From positions 806,001 to 870,000 of the forward strand of contig NZ_JAJNOC010000001.1 of NCBI RefSeq assembly GCF_021044825.1: DNA of 64,000 bases. The letters are read 5' to 3'. The stretch's first letter is position 1. Each line of letters begins with the position of its first letter. Of this stretch, positions 26,150-34,106 are shown piece after piece. Origin of the DNA: Massilia phyllostachyos (GTDB lineage: Bacteria > Pseudomonadota > Gammaproteobacteria > Burkholderiales > Burkholderiaceae_D). The notes beneath the pieces were generated by a model that was not told where the DNA came from, ran no database searches, and worked only from the letters and a program-made list of their open reading frames with translations. A program made the position numbers and the translations under genes.

Positions 26150-26251
26150 GAGGGTGTGAAAAATTCGTCTACGGCTGCGTTGCCTCTTCTCGCCGTACGA
26201 GTGTACTGTCTTCGACTCGGCGACTTGCCATCGCCGTTTTTTCACATCCTC
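26150..26251. repeat. Palindromic repeat, copy 2 (102 bp)
   Basis: Same length and orientation as copy 1, with scattered substitutions (for example GCCTCTTCTCGCC and CACATCCTC at the right end). The right terminal repeat is thus imperfect while the left is intact. It is flanked by TAC on both sides. Together the two copies fill most of the 263-bp gap between the lipoprotein and the GGDEF gene. Confidence 0.8.
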
Positions 26252-26276
26252 TACGCCATCATGGATCGTCAACAGA

Positions 26277-28322
26277 TCAAGCAGATGCCCGCTGCGGCTC
26301 CTGCCACTCCCCCTGCACCACCGACAACCTGACCTGCCCCGCGCGCCAGGCGCGTTCCAGATTCTGCTCGATCTCCTCGATGCAGACATGCGACGGCTCC
26401 GCGAAGCCCTGCACCCCGTAGGCGCGGTTGCGGCCGTGCGCCTTGGCCAGGTACAGCGCCATGTCGACGATGTTCACCGCGCGTTCCCACGGCAGCATCT
26501 CGCCGCCGCAGCTCAGGGGGAAGGGCGCGAAGCCGATCGACACGTTCACCGTCAGGGTCTGGTCGCCGTGCGCGATCGTGACCGCCGGGATGCCGCTCAG
26601 GATGCGCTGCGCCACTTCGTCCAGGCCGCTGTGCGGGATCGACGGCAGGAAAGCCAGGAATTCCTCGCCGCCCCAGCGCACGATCATGTCGGTCTCGCGC
26701 AGGATCTCGCGCAGGCTGGCCGCCATCGCGGTGAGCACCGCGTCGCCGGCGGCGTGGCCGTAGGTGTCGTTGATGTGCTTGAAGTGGTCGACGTCGAGCA
26801 GGAACAGGCCGCCGCAGCGCTCGCCGCCGCTCTCCTGCGGCGTGTGGGTGCGCATGAAGTCGAGGAAGTGGCGGCGGTTGTACAGGCCGGTCAGCGGGTC
26901 GCGCACGCTCTGCTGCTTGAGTTCCTTGTTCTTCAGGTAGAGCTGGGCGTTGGCCTGGCGCACCTTGCGGTACAACATGCCGACCACCACCGAAGCCAGC
27001 GCGAACACCGCCGCCAGCAGCCACCAGACGCGCTGCTGCAAACGGTTGACTTCGTTTTCGGTGCGCAGCAGCTCGATCTGGCGCTGCTTCTTCTCGGTAT
27101 CATATTTTTGCTGCAGGTCGAGCACGGCGCGCTGGCGGCGCTTTTCGAACAGCTCGTTCGACAGCGTGCGCTCGCGGTGATAGGCCTTCAGCGCTCCCGC
27201 CAGGTCGCCGGCGCGCTCGAGCGCCTGGCCGTATTCGACCAGCACCAGCTGCAGCTCGGGCTTGTCGCCTTTGGCTTCGTAGGCCTGCATGCCGGCCTCG
27301 ATATAACGCTTGCCCTCGTCCAGGCGGCCGGTCGCGAGATAGGCCTGGCCCAGGTTCAGGCGCGCAGTCGCCAGCACGGTGGGATTGTTCAGCGCGAGCG
27401 CCGCCTCGACCGCCTGTTCGGCGTAGCGGGTGGCGTTCGGATAGTCCCCCAGTTTCAGGTAGCAATCCGACAGGTTGACCAGGGTGCGCGTCACCATCGC
27501 GTTCGCGCCGATGCCGCGCTCGATCTCCAGGCTCTCCAGCAGTGCATTCAGGGCGCGCTGGTTCTGGCCGGTGTCGATCGCCAGTCCATATTCGGCGTGC
27601 TTGAGGGTCGCGGTGCGCCCCGGGGAGGCGCCCTGTTTCGCGACTTCCAGCGCCTCGGCCAGGATGGCGAAACCCTTCTCGTGGTCGCGCATCTGGCCGT
27701 ACAGGCGGATCAGGGCATTCAGGGCGATGACGATCTGGGTCGGGTTGCGGTGCTGGCGCGCCAGGGTGGCGGCCCCCTGCAGGCGCTCCAGCGCGGCCGG
27801 GAAGTTGCCCTCTTCGGCATACGACTCGCCCGACGAGACCGTCGCGCGCACGCGCAGCGAAATGTCGTCGGTCTGATGCGCCAGCTTCTCGGCTTCCCAG
27901 ATCAGGCGGTGGGCTTCCGTCAGGCGCTGCTGGCGGAACGCCATATAGCCGTGTCCCAGCAGGCCTTTGGCCAGCGCTACCTTGTTGTCATACTGGCGGC
28001 CGATGGCGACCAGCTCGTCGGCGGCGGCGGCAGCCTGGGCGGCATGGCCGAGCTTGTCCTGCGCCTCCGACAGCTGGTTCAGGAACTCGATCTTCTCGGG
28101 CAGCGGCGCGGCGCGGCTTTGCGCTTCCAGCTCCAGCAACATCGGCAAGGCGCGCTCGGGAACATATTTGTTGAGCTCACGGATCTGGGCCAGCCTGTCG
28201 CCCAGCGTCGATTGGACCGGGATCACTTCTCCCGCGCCGGCGACGGCGACGGCAAGGCAAAGCGCCACGGCCAAGGCCGTGCGCCGGCAGGGCGCCAGTG
28301 CGATAGGGAAGGATAAACGCAT
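26277..28322 (-). CDS. TPR-containing diguanylate cyclase (GGDEF)
   Basis: 681 residues. A signal peptide (ALAVALCLAVAVAGAG) is followed by about 360 residues of TPR-like helices, a transmembrane helix (VWWLLAAVFALASVVVGMLY) and a GGDEF domain from about residue 505 (RDPLTGLYNRRHF). The active site reads RWGGEEF, and RETD sits five residues before it, the allosteric I-site RxxD. It should make cyclic di-GMP and be product-inhibited. The periplasmic TPR part probably senses a partner. The ATG at 28322 gives the signal peptide; a GTG at 28349 is also in frame. It is transcribed alone, divergent from the ABC pair. Confidence 0.9.
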   Translation of the reverse strand: MRLSFPIALAPCRRTALAVALCLAVAVAGAGEVIPVQSTLGDRLAQIRELNKYVPERALPMLLELEAQSRAAPLPEKIEFLNQLSEAQDKLGHAAQAAAAADELVAIGRQYDNKVALAKGLLGHGYMAFRQQRLTEAHRLIWEAEKLAHQTDDISLRVRATVSSGESYAEEGNFPAALERLQGAATLARQHRNPTQIVIALNALIRLYGQMRDHEKGFAILAEALEVAKQGASPGRTATLKHAEYGLAIDTGQNQRALNALLESLEIERGIGANAMVTRTLVNLSDCYLKLGDYPNATRYAEQAVEAALALNNPTVLATARLNLGQAYLATGRLDEGKRYIEAGMQAYEAKGDKPELQLVLVEYGQALERAGDLAGALKAYHRERTLSNELFEKRRQRAVLDLQQKYDTEKKQRQIELLRTENEVNRLQQRVWWLLAAVFALASVVVGMLYRKVRQANAQLYLKNKELKQQSVRDPLTGLYNRRHFLDFMRTHTPQESGGERCGGLFLLDVDHFKHINDTYGHAAGDAVLTAMAASLREILRETDMIVRWGGEEFLAFLPSIPHSGLDEVAQRILSGIPAVTIAHGDQTLTVNVSIGFAPFPLSCGGEMLPWERAVNIVDMALYLAKAHGRNRAYGVQGFAEPSHVCIEEIEQNLERAWRAGQVRLSVVQGEWQEPQRASA

Positions 28323-28559
28323 GCGGGGTCTCGAAGCGACGGCTAACACATCCGGAATTGATGAGTTTGATTATAGTCCTGTTGCAACGGAGAAATTCAA
28401 TTTCTCTACAAATGTCACTAAAAAGACACATACTTGATGCAACTAAAATGCTTCTCATTGCGCGTTCAGTCGCCGTTTCCCGCCTTCTGTCGCAAAGTTT
28501 TCACGGCAGGGAGGGATAACTCCTATAGTCCAGGCAACAACAACAGGAGGGAGAGTTCC

Positions 28560-29429
28560 ATGCTCGAGCTGCGCGGCGTCACAAAACATTTTGGCAAGGA
28601 TGTGAAGGCGGTCGACGATGTCACCCTGTCGCTGGGGCAGGGCGTGGTCGGGCTGATCGGCCACAACGGCGCCGGCAAGTCGACCCTGATGGGGATGATC
28701 GCGACGCTCGCGCGCCCGACCTCCGGCCAGATCCTGTTCGACGGCGCCGACATCGCGCGCAGCCCGGACGCCATTCGCAAGCGCCTGGGCTACCTGCCGC
28801 AGGACTTCGGCGTCTACCCGAACCTGAGCGCCCTCGAATTCATGCAGTACTTCGCCGCTCTCAAGGGCGTGCGCGATCCCGCCCGCATCCGGCGCCTGCT
28901 CGAACTGGTCAACCTGCACGACCAGGCCGATCGTCCCGCCGCCTCGTTCTCGGGCGGCATGCGGCGGCGCCTCGGCATCGCGCAGGCGCTGCTGAACGAC
29001 CCCGACATCCTGGTGGTCGACGAGCCCACCGCCGGCCTTGATCCCGAGGAGCGCCTGCGCTTCCGTAACCTGCTGGGCGAGCTCGGATACGGCAAGCTGG
29101 TGATCCTGTCGACCCACATCGTGTCCGACGTCGAGAGCATCGCCACCGAGCTGGCGATCATGCGCGCCGGCCGCCTGGTGGCGCACGAGACGCCGGACAC
29201 GATCCTGCGCCGCGCGCGCGGCCAGGTCTGGACCGCCAGCGTGACGGAAGCCGACTACCCGGCCCTGCGCGAGCGCGTCCACGTGCTGCAGGCCCAGCGC
29301 CAGGACGGCCGCATGCAGCTGCGCATCGCCCACCCCGAGCTGCCCTGCCTGGGCGCCCGCGAAGCCGAGCCGACCCTGGAAGAAGCGCTGATGGCGCAGC
29401 GCTATGCGGCGCAGGAGAAGGCGGCATGA
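28560..29429 (+). CDS. ABC transporter ATP-binding protein
   Basis: 289 residues. Walker A is GHNGAGKST, the Q-loop segment is YLPQDFGVYPNLSA, the signature is FSGGMRRRL and Walker B is ILVVDEPTAGLDPEE with its catalytic Glu. The switch His is in ILSTHIVSDVES. It fits the ABC-2 type exporter branch, with a C-terminal extension. AGGAGG sits about 10 bp before the ATG. It is coupled by ATGA to a large membrane protein, its probable permease. The exported substrate cannot be told from sequence. Confidence 0.92.
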   Translation: MLELRGVTKHFGKDVKAVDDVTLSLGQGVVGLIGHNGAGKSTLMGMIATLARPTSGQILFDGADIARSPDAIRKRLGYLPQDFGVYPNLSALEFMQYFAALKGVRDPARIRRLLELVNLHDQADRPAASFSGGMRRRLGIAQALLNDPDILVVDEPTAGLDPEERLRFRNLLGELGYGKLVILSTHIVSDVESIATELAIMRAGRLVAHETPDTILRRARGQVWTASVTEADYPALRERVHVLQAQRQDGRMQLRIAHPELPCLGAREAEPTLEEALMAQRYAAQEKAA

Positions 29430-30976
29430 TGACGCATCCCTTGTTCCTGCTGGCCGCCAACGAAATGCGGCTGCGCCTGCGCCGCCTGTCGACCCTGGCC
29501 GCGGTGCTGGCGGTGGCCGCCGTCACCTGGGCCATGATTCCGGAAACCAGCAGCGGCAGCGCGCTGCTGGTGATGAACGATGCGCGCGTGCTGTACACCA
29601 GTTCCGCGCTGGCGATCGGCAGCGCGACCATGGCCAGCCTGCTGTTCAGCCTCGCCGGCTTCTACCTGGCGCGCGGCCGCACCGGCGAAGACCTGCGGAG
29701 CGGCATCGGCGGCGTGATCGGGTCCACCACGGCGGGCAATGCGCTGCTGGTGTTGACCCGCTGGCTGGGCGCCATGGCCTGGCTGGTGCTGCTGCTCGGC
29801 GCCTTCATGCTGACCACCTTCGCCTGCCACCTGCTGCGCGGCGACGGCCCGATCCAGCCGCTGGTCTACCTGCAGACCTACGCCCTGATGCTGCTGCCGA
29901 TGGCCTGCTTCGCCGCCAGCTGCGCGGTGCTGTTCGACAGCTGGAGCCCGCTGATGGGCAAGGGCGGCGACCTGCTGTACTTCTGCCTCTGGATGGCGCA
30001 GCTGTCGATCGGCGCCTCGATGGCGAAAGACGGCGGCGGTCCGCTGGCGCTGCTGGATTTCACCGGCCTGGCCAACGCCATGGTCGGCCTGCGCAGCCAG
30101 CTCGACACCACGGCGCTCGGCATCGGCATGATGACCTTCGACGCCGCCCTGCCACCCATCGAAATCAAGCAGTGGCTGTGGACCGGCGCGATGGCGCGCG
30201 AACGCCTGCTGTGCGGCCTGCTGGCGCTGCTGCCGCTGCTGCCGGCCGTGTTGCTGTTCCACCGCTTCTCGCCGGACCGCGTCAGGGCCGGCAAGGCGCG
30301 CCGCCGCCGTTCGCCGCTGGCGATCCTCAATGGCTGGCTGCGTCCGCTGGCCCGTCTCGTGCAGCCGCTGCTGCGCCTGGCCGCGCGGCTGCCCGGCCTG
30401 CCGGGGCAGGTGCTGGCCGACGCCGGCCTGGTGTTGATGGCGGCGCCGAGCGCGGTCCTGGCCATCGCCGTCTGCCTGGGCGCCGGCCTGGTCTTGCCGG
30501 GCGCCGCGCTGCCCGGTCTGGTGGCGGGCGCGGTCGCCTTCTGGGGCATCCTGTGCAGCGAAAGCACGACGCGCGACATCGAAGCCGGCTGCGATGGCCT
30601 GAGCGCCGCGGTCCCCGGCGGCGCGCAAGCCCGCTTCCTGCGCCAGTGGGCGGCCGCGCTGCTGCTCGGCCTCCTGTTCACCGGCAGCGTGACGCTGCGC
30701 TGGAGTGTCATCGAACCGCTGCGCGCCTTTGCATTGATGGGCGGACTGGTGGCGCTGTCCGGCTGCGCCGCCCTGTTCGGGCTGCTCAGCCGCACGCCGC
30801 GCCTCTTCCTCGGCCTGTTCCTGTTCGGTCTCTACGTGGCGATCCAGGCCGGCGGCATCCCGATGATGGACGTGGTGGGCTTCCACGGCGCGGCCACCCC
30901 GGGCTCGGCGGCGACCTTCCTCGCGGCCGGACTGGCGGCGGTAGCGGCCGGCATCGCCTGGAGCCGGCGCGGCTAG
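29426..30976 (+). CDS. Large multi-span membrane protein, likely ABC-2 permease
   Basis: 516 residues with roughly twelve hydrophobic segments, for example LSTLAAVLAVAAVTWAMI near the N-terminus and GLLFTGSVTLRW later. It starts inside the ATP-binding gene's stop (ATGA), so it is almost certainly the transporter's membrane subunit. ABC-2 permeases usually have about six spans, so this is roughly double length and may be an internal duplication or fused pair. A single ATP-binding gene for a double-length permease fits that. Substrate unknown. Confidence 0.82.
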   Translation: MMTHPLFLLAANEMRLRLRRLSTLAAVLAVAAVTWAMIPETSSGSALLVMNDARVLYTSSALAIGSATMASLLFSLAGFYLARGRTGEDLRSGIGGVIGSTTAGNALLVLTRWLGAMAWLVLLLGAFMLTTFACHLLRGDGPIQPLVYLQTYALMLLPMACFAASCAVLFDSWSPLMGKGGDLLYFCLWMAQLSIGASMAKDGGGPLALLDFTGLANAMVGLRSQLDTTALGIGMMTFDAALPPIEIKQWLWTGAMARERLLCGLLALLPLLPAVLLFHRFSPDRVRAGKARRRRSPLAILNGWLRPLARLVQPLLRLAARLPGLPGQVLADAGLVLMAAPSAVLAIAVCLGAGLVLPGAALPGLVAGAVAFWGILCSESTTRDIEAGCDGLSAAVPGGAQARFLRQWAAALLLGLLFTGSVTLRWSVIEPLRAFALMGGLVALSGCAALFGLLSRTPRLFLGLFLFGLYVAIQAGGIPMMDVVGFHGAATPGSAATFLAAGLAAVAAGIAWSRRG

Positions 30977-31040
30977 CGGTGCGTCCCGGGGACGGCGCCG
31001 GCGCTATACTGGCCCGCACCTCGTCCTCCGGGAGACCGCG

Positions 31041-31793
31041 ATGTTCAAGACCCCCTGGGGCCGCTGGGGCGCCGTGCTCGGCTTCGCGCTGGGCGGCTTC
31101 TTCGACGGCATCCTGCTGCACCAGATCCTGCAATGGCATCACCTGTTGAGCCTGGTGCCGGGGATCGACGACCTGCGCCTGCAGGTGCTGTGGGACGGTT
31201 GGTTCCATGCGCTGATGTATCTGATCGCGCTTGCCGGTTTGATCGGCCTGTGGCGTCTGCACCGGCGCGGCGCCGGCGAATGGGGCTGGCCGCTGGTCGG
31301 CGCGGTGCTGGTCGGCTTCGGGCTCTGGCACGTGGTCGATACCTTGCTCTCGCACTGGCTGCTCGGCATCCACCGCATCCGCATCGACAGCGACAATCCC
31401 TTGGCCTGGGACTTGCTGTGGCTGGTCCTGTTCGGCATCGCGCCGCTGCTGCTCGGCTGGCGCCTGCGGCGCGGCGGGGGAGGACCGGGAATGAGCGGCG
31501 CGGCGGCGATGCTGGTGCTCGGCCTGCTGACCTCCGGCGCCGGCGCCTGGGCCATGCTGCCGCCGGCGGAGAACGGCTTCGCCACCGTCGTGTTCGCCCC
31601 CGGCGCCGGCCCGCGCGACGTGTTCGCGGCGCTCGACGCCCTGGACGCGCGGCTGGTGTGGAGCGACCGCGCGATGGGCGTGGTGGTGGTCGCGGTGGCG
31701 CCGGATCAGCGCTGGGGCTTCTACCGCCACGGCGCGCTGCTGGTGAGCGGGGCAGGGGCGCCGGCCGGCTGCTTCAACTTCGGCAAAGCCTGA
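31041..31793 (+). CDS. DUF2243-family membrane protein
   Basis: 250 residues. The opening is typical of DUF2243 (LGFALGGFFDGILLHQILQW, then HHLLSLVPG). Conserved His residues recur in WDGWFHALMYL and FGLWHVVDTLLSHWLLGIHR. Four spans are visible in this part. The C-terminal about 90 residues add a further span and a soluble domain not typical of the core family. The function is unknown; conserved His suggests a metal or haem site. It starts 64 bp after the ABC permease with GGGAG before the ATG, so it could share its transcript. Confidence 0.8.
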   Translation: MFKTPWGRWGAVLGFALGGFFDGILLHQILQWHHLLSLVPGIDDLRLQVLWDGWFHALMYLIALAGLIGLWRLHRRGAGEWGWPLVGAVLVGFGLWHVVDTLLSHWLLGIHRIRIDSDNPLAWDLLWLVLFGIAPLLLGWRLRRGGGGPGMSGAAAMLVLGLLTSGAGAWAMLPPAENGFATVVFAPGAGPRDVFAALDALDARLVWSDRAMGVVVVAVAPDQRWGFYRHGALLVSGAGAPAGCFNFGKA

Positions 31794-31805
31794 TACGATG
31801 CCCGG

Positions 31806-32690
31806 ATGCGCATCCGTGAACTCGCCATCGGCGCCGTCCTTGCCGCCCTGCTCGCGGGCGGGGTGGTGCTGACCATCCCGTCTCCCACACCGCTGGTCCC
31901 GCCGACGCCTGTTCCGGCGCCCATCAAGGTGTCCACACCACCCGAGACCCGGACACCCGCCATCGCGGCCACGCCACCGGCCACCATGAAGGAGCCGGCG
32001 GCTTCATGGCGCGAGCTGCATGCGAAATACGCGGCCGCGCCGAACCTGCGCGCCTTCTTCTACGAGACCTTGCGCAAGCCGGATCAGGGCGCGATGTACT
32101 ACGCCATCAGCGTCCTCCATTCGTGCAGGTTCGCGCTCAAGGATTTCACTCCCGCGCTGTCGGGACCAAGGCGCGCCGCCGCGGCGGCGCTGCAGCAGCG
32201 CTGCGATTTCAGCACGTCGGAACTCGAGGATGCGGAACGTGCGCTCACTGCCGTGCGCGAACTGGGTCCGCGCGACGACGTCCTGTCGAACAGCATGTTC
32301 GACTACATCGCCGCCGACAGCCTCGAAGCGCGGGAAAAGGTTTTGCTGGCCGCTTTCGAGCAAGGCAACCCGGAAATCATCGCGGCCTTGATCGCGCCGG
32401 CCGTCAAGGATGGCATGCCCGCGCAGACGACGCCGGAAGAGCCGACGGCGCTCGGCCTGCCCTTTGGTTCCCTGCTGGTCGCCTGCCGCCTCGGTGCGGA
32501 TTGCGGGCCCGGTTCGGTCCGCACGCTGGAACTGTGCATGGAAAAAGGCTGGTGCGCCGTCAGCATTCCCGCCGCCCTGCGGCAGGGCCTGGGCAAGGAT
32601 TACGCCGTGGTCGACCGGGTGGCCACGCGGGTGCTGGACGACATCCGGCGCCGCGATGCGCGGCGCCTGGCCGTCCTGCGAAACCGCTAG
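31806..32690 (+). CDS. Exported or membrane-anchored protein, function unknown
   Basis: 294 residues. An N-terminal hydrophobic segment (ELAIGAVLAALLAGGVVLTI) is followed by a Pro/Thr-rich linker of about 30 residues and a helical domain with several cysteines (HSCRF, QQRCDF, ACRLGADCGPG, ELCMEKGWC). The even number and spacing of Cys suggest disulphides in the periplasm. No family recognised. It follows the DUF2243 gene by 12 bp and overlaps the convergent TetR gene by 4 bp. Confidence 0.65.
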   Translation: MRIRELAIGAVLAALLAGGVVLTIPSPTPLVPPTPVPAPIKVSTPPETRTPAIAATPPATMKEPAASWRELHAKYAAAPNLRAFFYETLRKPDQGAMYYAISVLHSCRFALKDFTPALSGPRRAAAAALQQRCDFSTSELEDAERALTAVRELGPRDDVLSNSMFDYIAADSLEAREKVLLAAFEQGNPEIIAALIAPAVKDGMPAQTTPEEPTALGLPFGSLLVACRLGADCGPGSVRTLELCMEKGWCAVSIPAALRQGLGKDYAVVDRVATRVLDDIRRRDARRLAVLRNR

Positions 32691-33274
32691 CGCCTCATCG
32701 ATTCCGCTTTTTGGTCCCTGTTTTTAACGCTGATGCCATTCAGGAACAAGTCGACCAAATGCCCGATGCGCATCGTCGATGAACGGTCATGTTCGATTGC
32801 AATGGAAATCGCGGTCACCACGTAAATGACATCGTCGTAAGTGACGTCGCGGCGGATGACACCGGCCTCGTGCCCACGCCGAAGCAGCCGTTGTCCTTCG
32901 GCGGTGATCGCATTGCATCCAGGCGTCCCACACTGAATGACTGTACCGATCGATGCGGCAAGGCTCCGATAAGTGCTCGTGTCCCTGGCAAGCTCTTCAA
33001 GGTATGCCCTTACCGCATCGACTGGAGCGAGATGTGCGTCGCGCGCACCGCTGCTTTCTGCCAGCGCCAGGAAGCGCTCGTTGCTGGTGGCTGCCAGCAA
33101 GGCCTCGCGCGTGGGAAAGCGGCGATACAGCGTTCCGATGCCAACACCGGCACGCTTGGCGACTTCTTCGAGCGGGACATTCGCTCCTTTTTCCAGGAAA
33201 AGCGCCTCGGCGGCTGACAGGATCAGTTCACGATTTTTCTGCGCGTCGGCCCGGAGGGCAGGTTCATCACTCAC
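32687..33274 (-). CDS. TetR-family transcriptional repressor
   Basis: 195 residues. The N-terminal helix-turn-helix is clear (LILSAAEALFLEKGANVPLE, then GVGIGTLYRRFPTREALLAA). The C-terminal ligand domain is of the TetR_C type and lacks an obvious motif. The start is GTG at 33274 with GAGG six bases upstream. It is divergent from an SDR gene, with two AAGTGGAG-N5 dyads between them, the likely binding sites for repression of both genes. The effector is probably a substrate or product of the SDR enzyme. Confidence 0.9.
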   Translation of the reverse strand: MSDEPALRADAQKNRELILSAAEALFLEKGANVPLEEVAKRAGVGIGTLYRRFPTREALLAATSNERFLALAESSGARDAHLAPVDAVRAYLEELARDTSTYRSLAASIGTVIQCGTPGCNAITAEGQRLLRRGHEAGVIRRDVTYDDVIYVVTAISIAIEHDRSSTMRIGHLVDLFLNGISVKNRDQKAESMRR

Positions 33275-33295
33275 TATTTTCCTCTTTCACTTGTC

Positions 33296-33340
33296 AAGTG
33301 GAGGATACCTCCATATTATAAGTGGAGCAATCCTCCACTT
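33296..33340. promoter_or_regulatory. Two TetR-type operators between tetR and the SDR gene
   Basis: Site 2 (33320-33340) is a perfect dyad, AAGTGGAG-N5-CTCCACTT. Site 1 (33296-33316) has the same left arm and spacing with a divergent right arm (CTCCATAT). Centres are 24 bp apart. A further short dyad CACTTG-T-CAAGTG overlaps the left edge. AT-rich DNA (ATATTATA) lies between the sites, as expected for shared promoters. Confidence 0.7.
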
Positions 33341-33360
33341 AATGAAAAGGGCTACCAGGA

Positions 33361-34104
33361 ATGATGAAGCGTTTCGAAAACAAGGTTGTGGTCATCACGG
33401 GAGGCAGTGACGGCATCGGTCTCGCAACGGCAAAATTGTTTGCGATCGAGGGTGCGCACGTGACGATCACGGGACGCCGGCGCGAACTGCTCGACGAGGC
33501 CGTGAAGGAGATCGGTCATGGGGCGGTGGGTGTGCAAGGTGACGTCGCCAACCCGGCCGATGTCGCCCGGCTGTACGAAATGATCCAGCGCGACCACCAG
33601 CGTGTCGATGTCGTGTTCGCCAATGCCGGCAGGTACGAGGTCGTTCCACTCGATGCGATCGACGATGCGCACTTCGACGCAATCTTCGACGTCAACGTGA
33701 AAGGGATGGTGTTTACGGTGCAAAAAGCGCTGCCGCTGATGGCAACGGGAAGCGCTATCGTCCTCAACGGCTCCATCGCCGGTAGCAAGGGCTTGCCGGG
33801 CCAGTCGCTTTATAACGCCAGCAAGGCGGCGGTGCGCTCGTTCGCCCGAAGCTGGACGAACGACTTGAAGGAGCGCGGCATTCGCGTGAACGTGGTCTCG
33901 CCCGGTGGAACGGAAACGCGCCTCATCCGGAGCTACCTTGATTCGCAACCCGAAGTCGAAGCCGCGCTGAAGCAAAGCGTTCCGCTCGGGCGCCTGGGCG
34001 AACCGGACGAGGTGGCACGCGCGGTCCTGTTCCTGGCATCGAGCGAGAGCAGCTTCGTCGCTGGACACGAGCTGTTCGTCGATGGCGGTGTCGCCGCGGT
34101 GTAG
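33361..34104 (+). CDS. Short-chain dehydrogenase/reductase (SDR)
   Basis: 247 residues. The cofactor motif is TGGSDGIG (residues about 12-19). Active-site Tyr and Lys lie in YNASKAAVRSF, the catalytic Ser in GSIAGSKG, and the downstream PGG in VVSPGGTETRLI. The length is classic for the family. It is probably NADPH-dependent because of the basic residues after the second strand (TGRRREL). The substrate is unknown. It is divergent from and probably repressed by the TetR protein. The stop is 2 bp from the convergent ABC gene's stop. Confidence 0.92.
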   Translation: MMKRFENKVVVITGGSDGIGLATAKLFAIEGAHVTITGRRRELLDEAVKEIGHGAVGVQGDVANPADVARLYEMIQRDHQRVDVVFANAGRYEVVPLDAIDDAHFDAIFDVNVKGMVFTVQKALPLMATGSAIVLNGSIAGSKGLPGQSLYNASKAAVRSFARSWTNDLKERGIRVNVVSPGGTETRLIRSYLDSQPEVEAALKQSVPLGRLGEPDEVARAVLFLASSESSFVAGHELFVDGGVAAV

Positions 34105-34106
34105 CC

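Noticed and set aside
26045..26251. Possible CRISPR array or tRNA-like structure
   Set aside because: Only two contiguous long palindromic copies without spacers, and no tRNA fold. It fits MITE/REP elements better.
26020..26421. Small open frame running through the tandem repeats
   Set aside because: Its repeated peptide simply reflects the duplicated palindromes. There is no start signal and it overlaps the end of the GGDEF gene.
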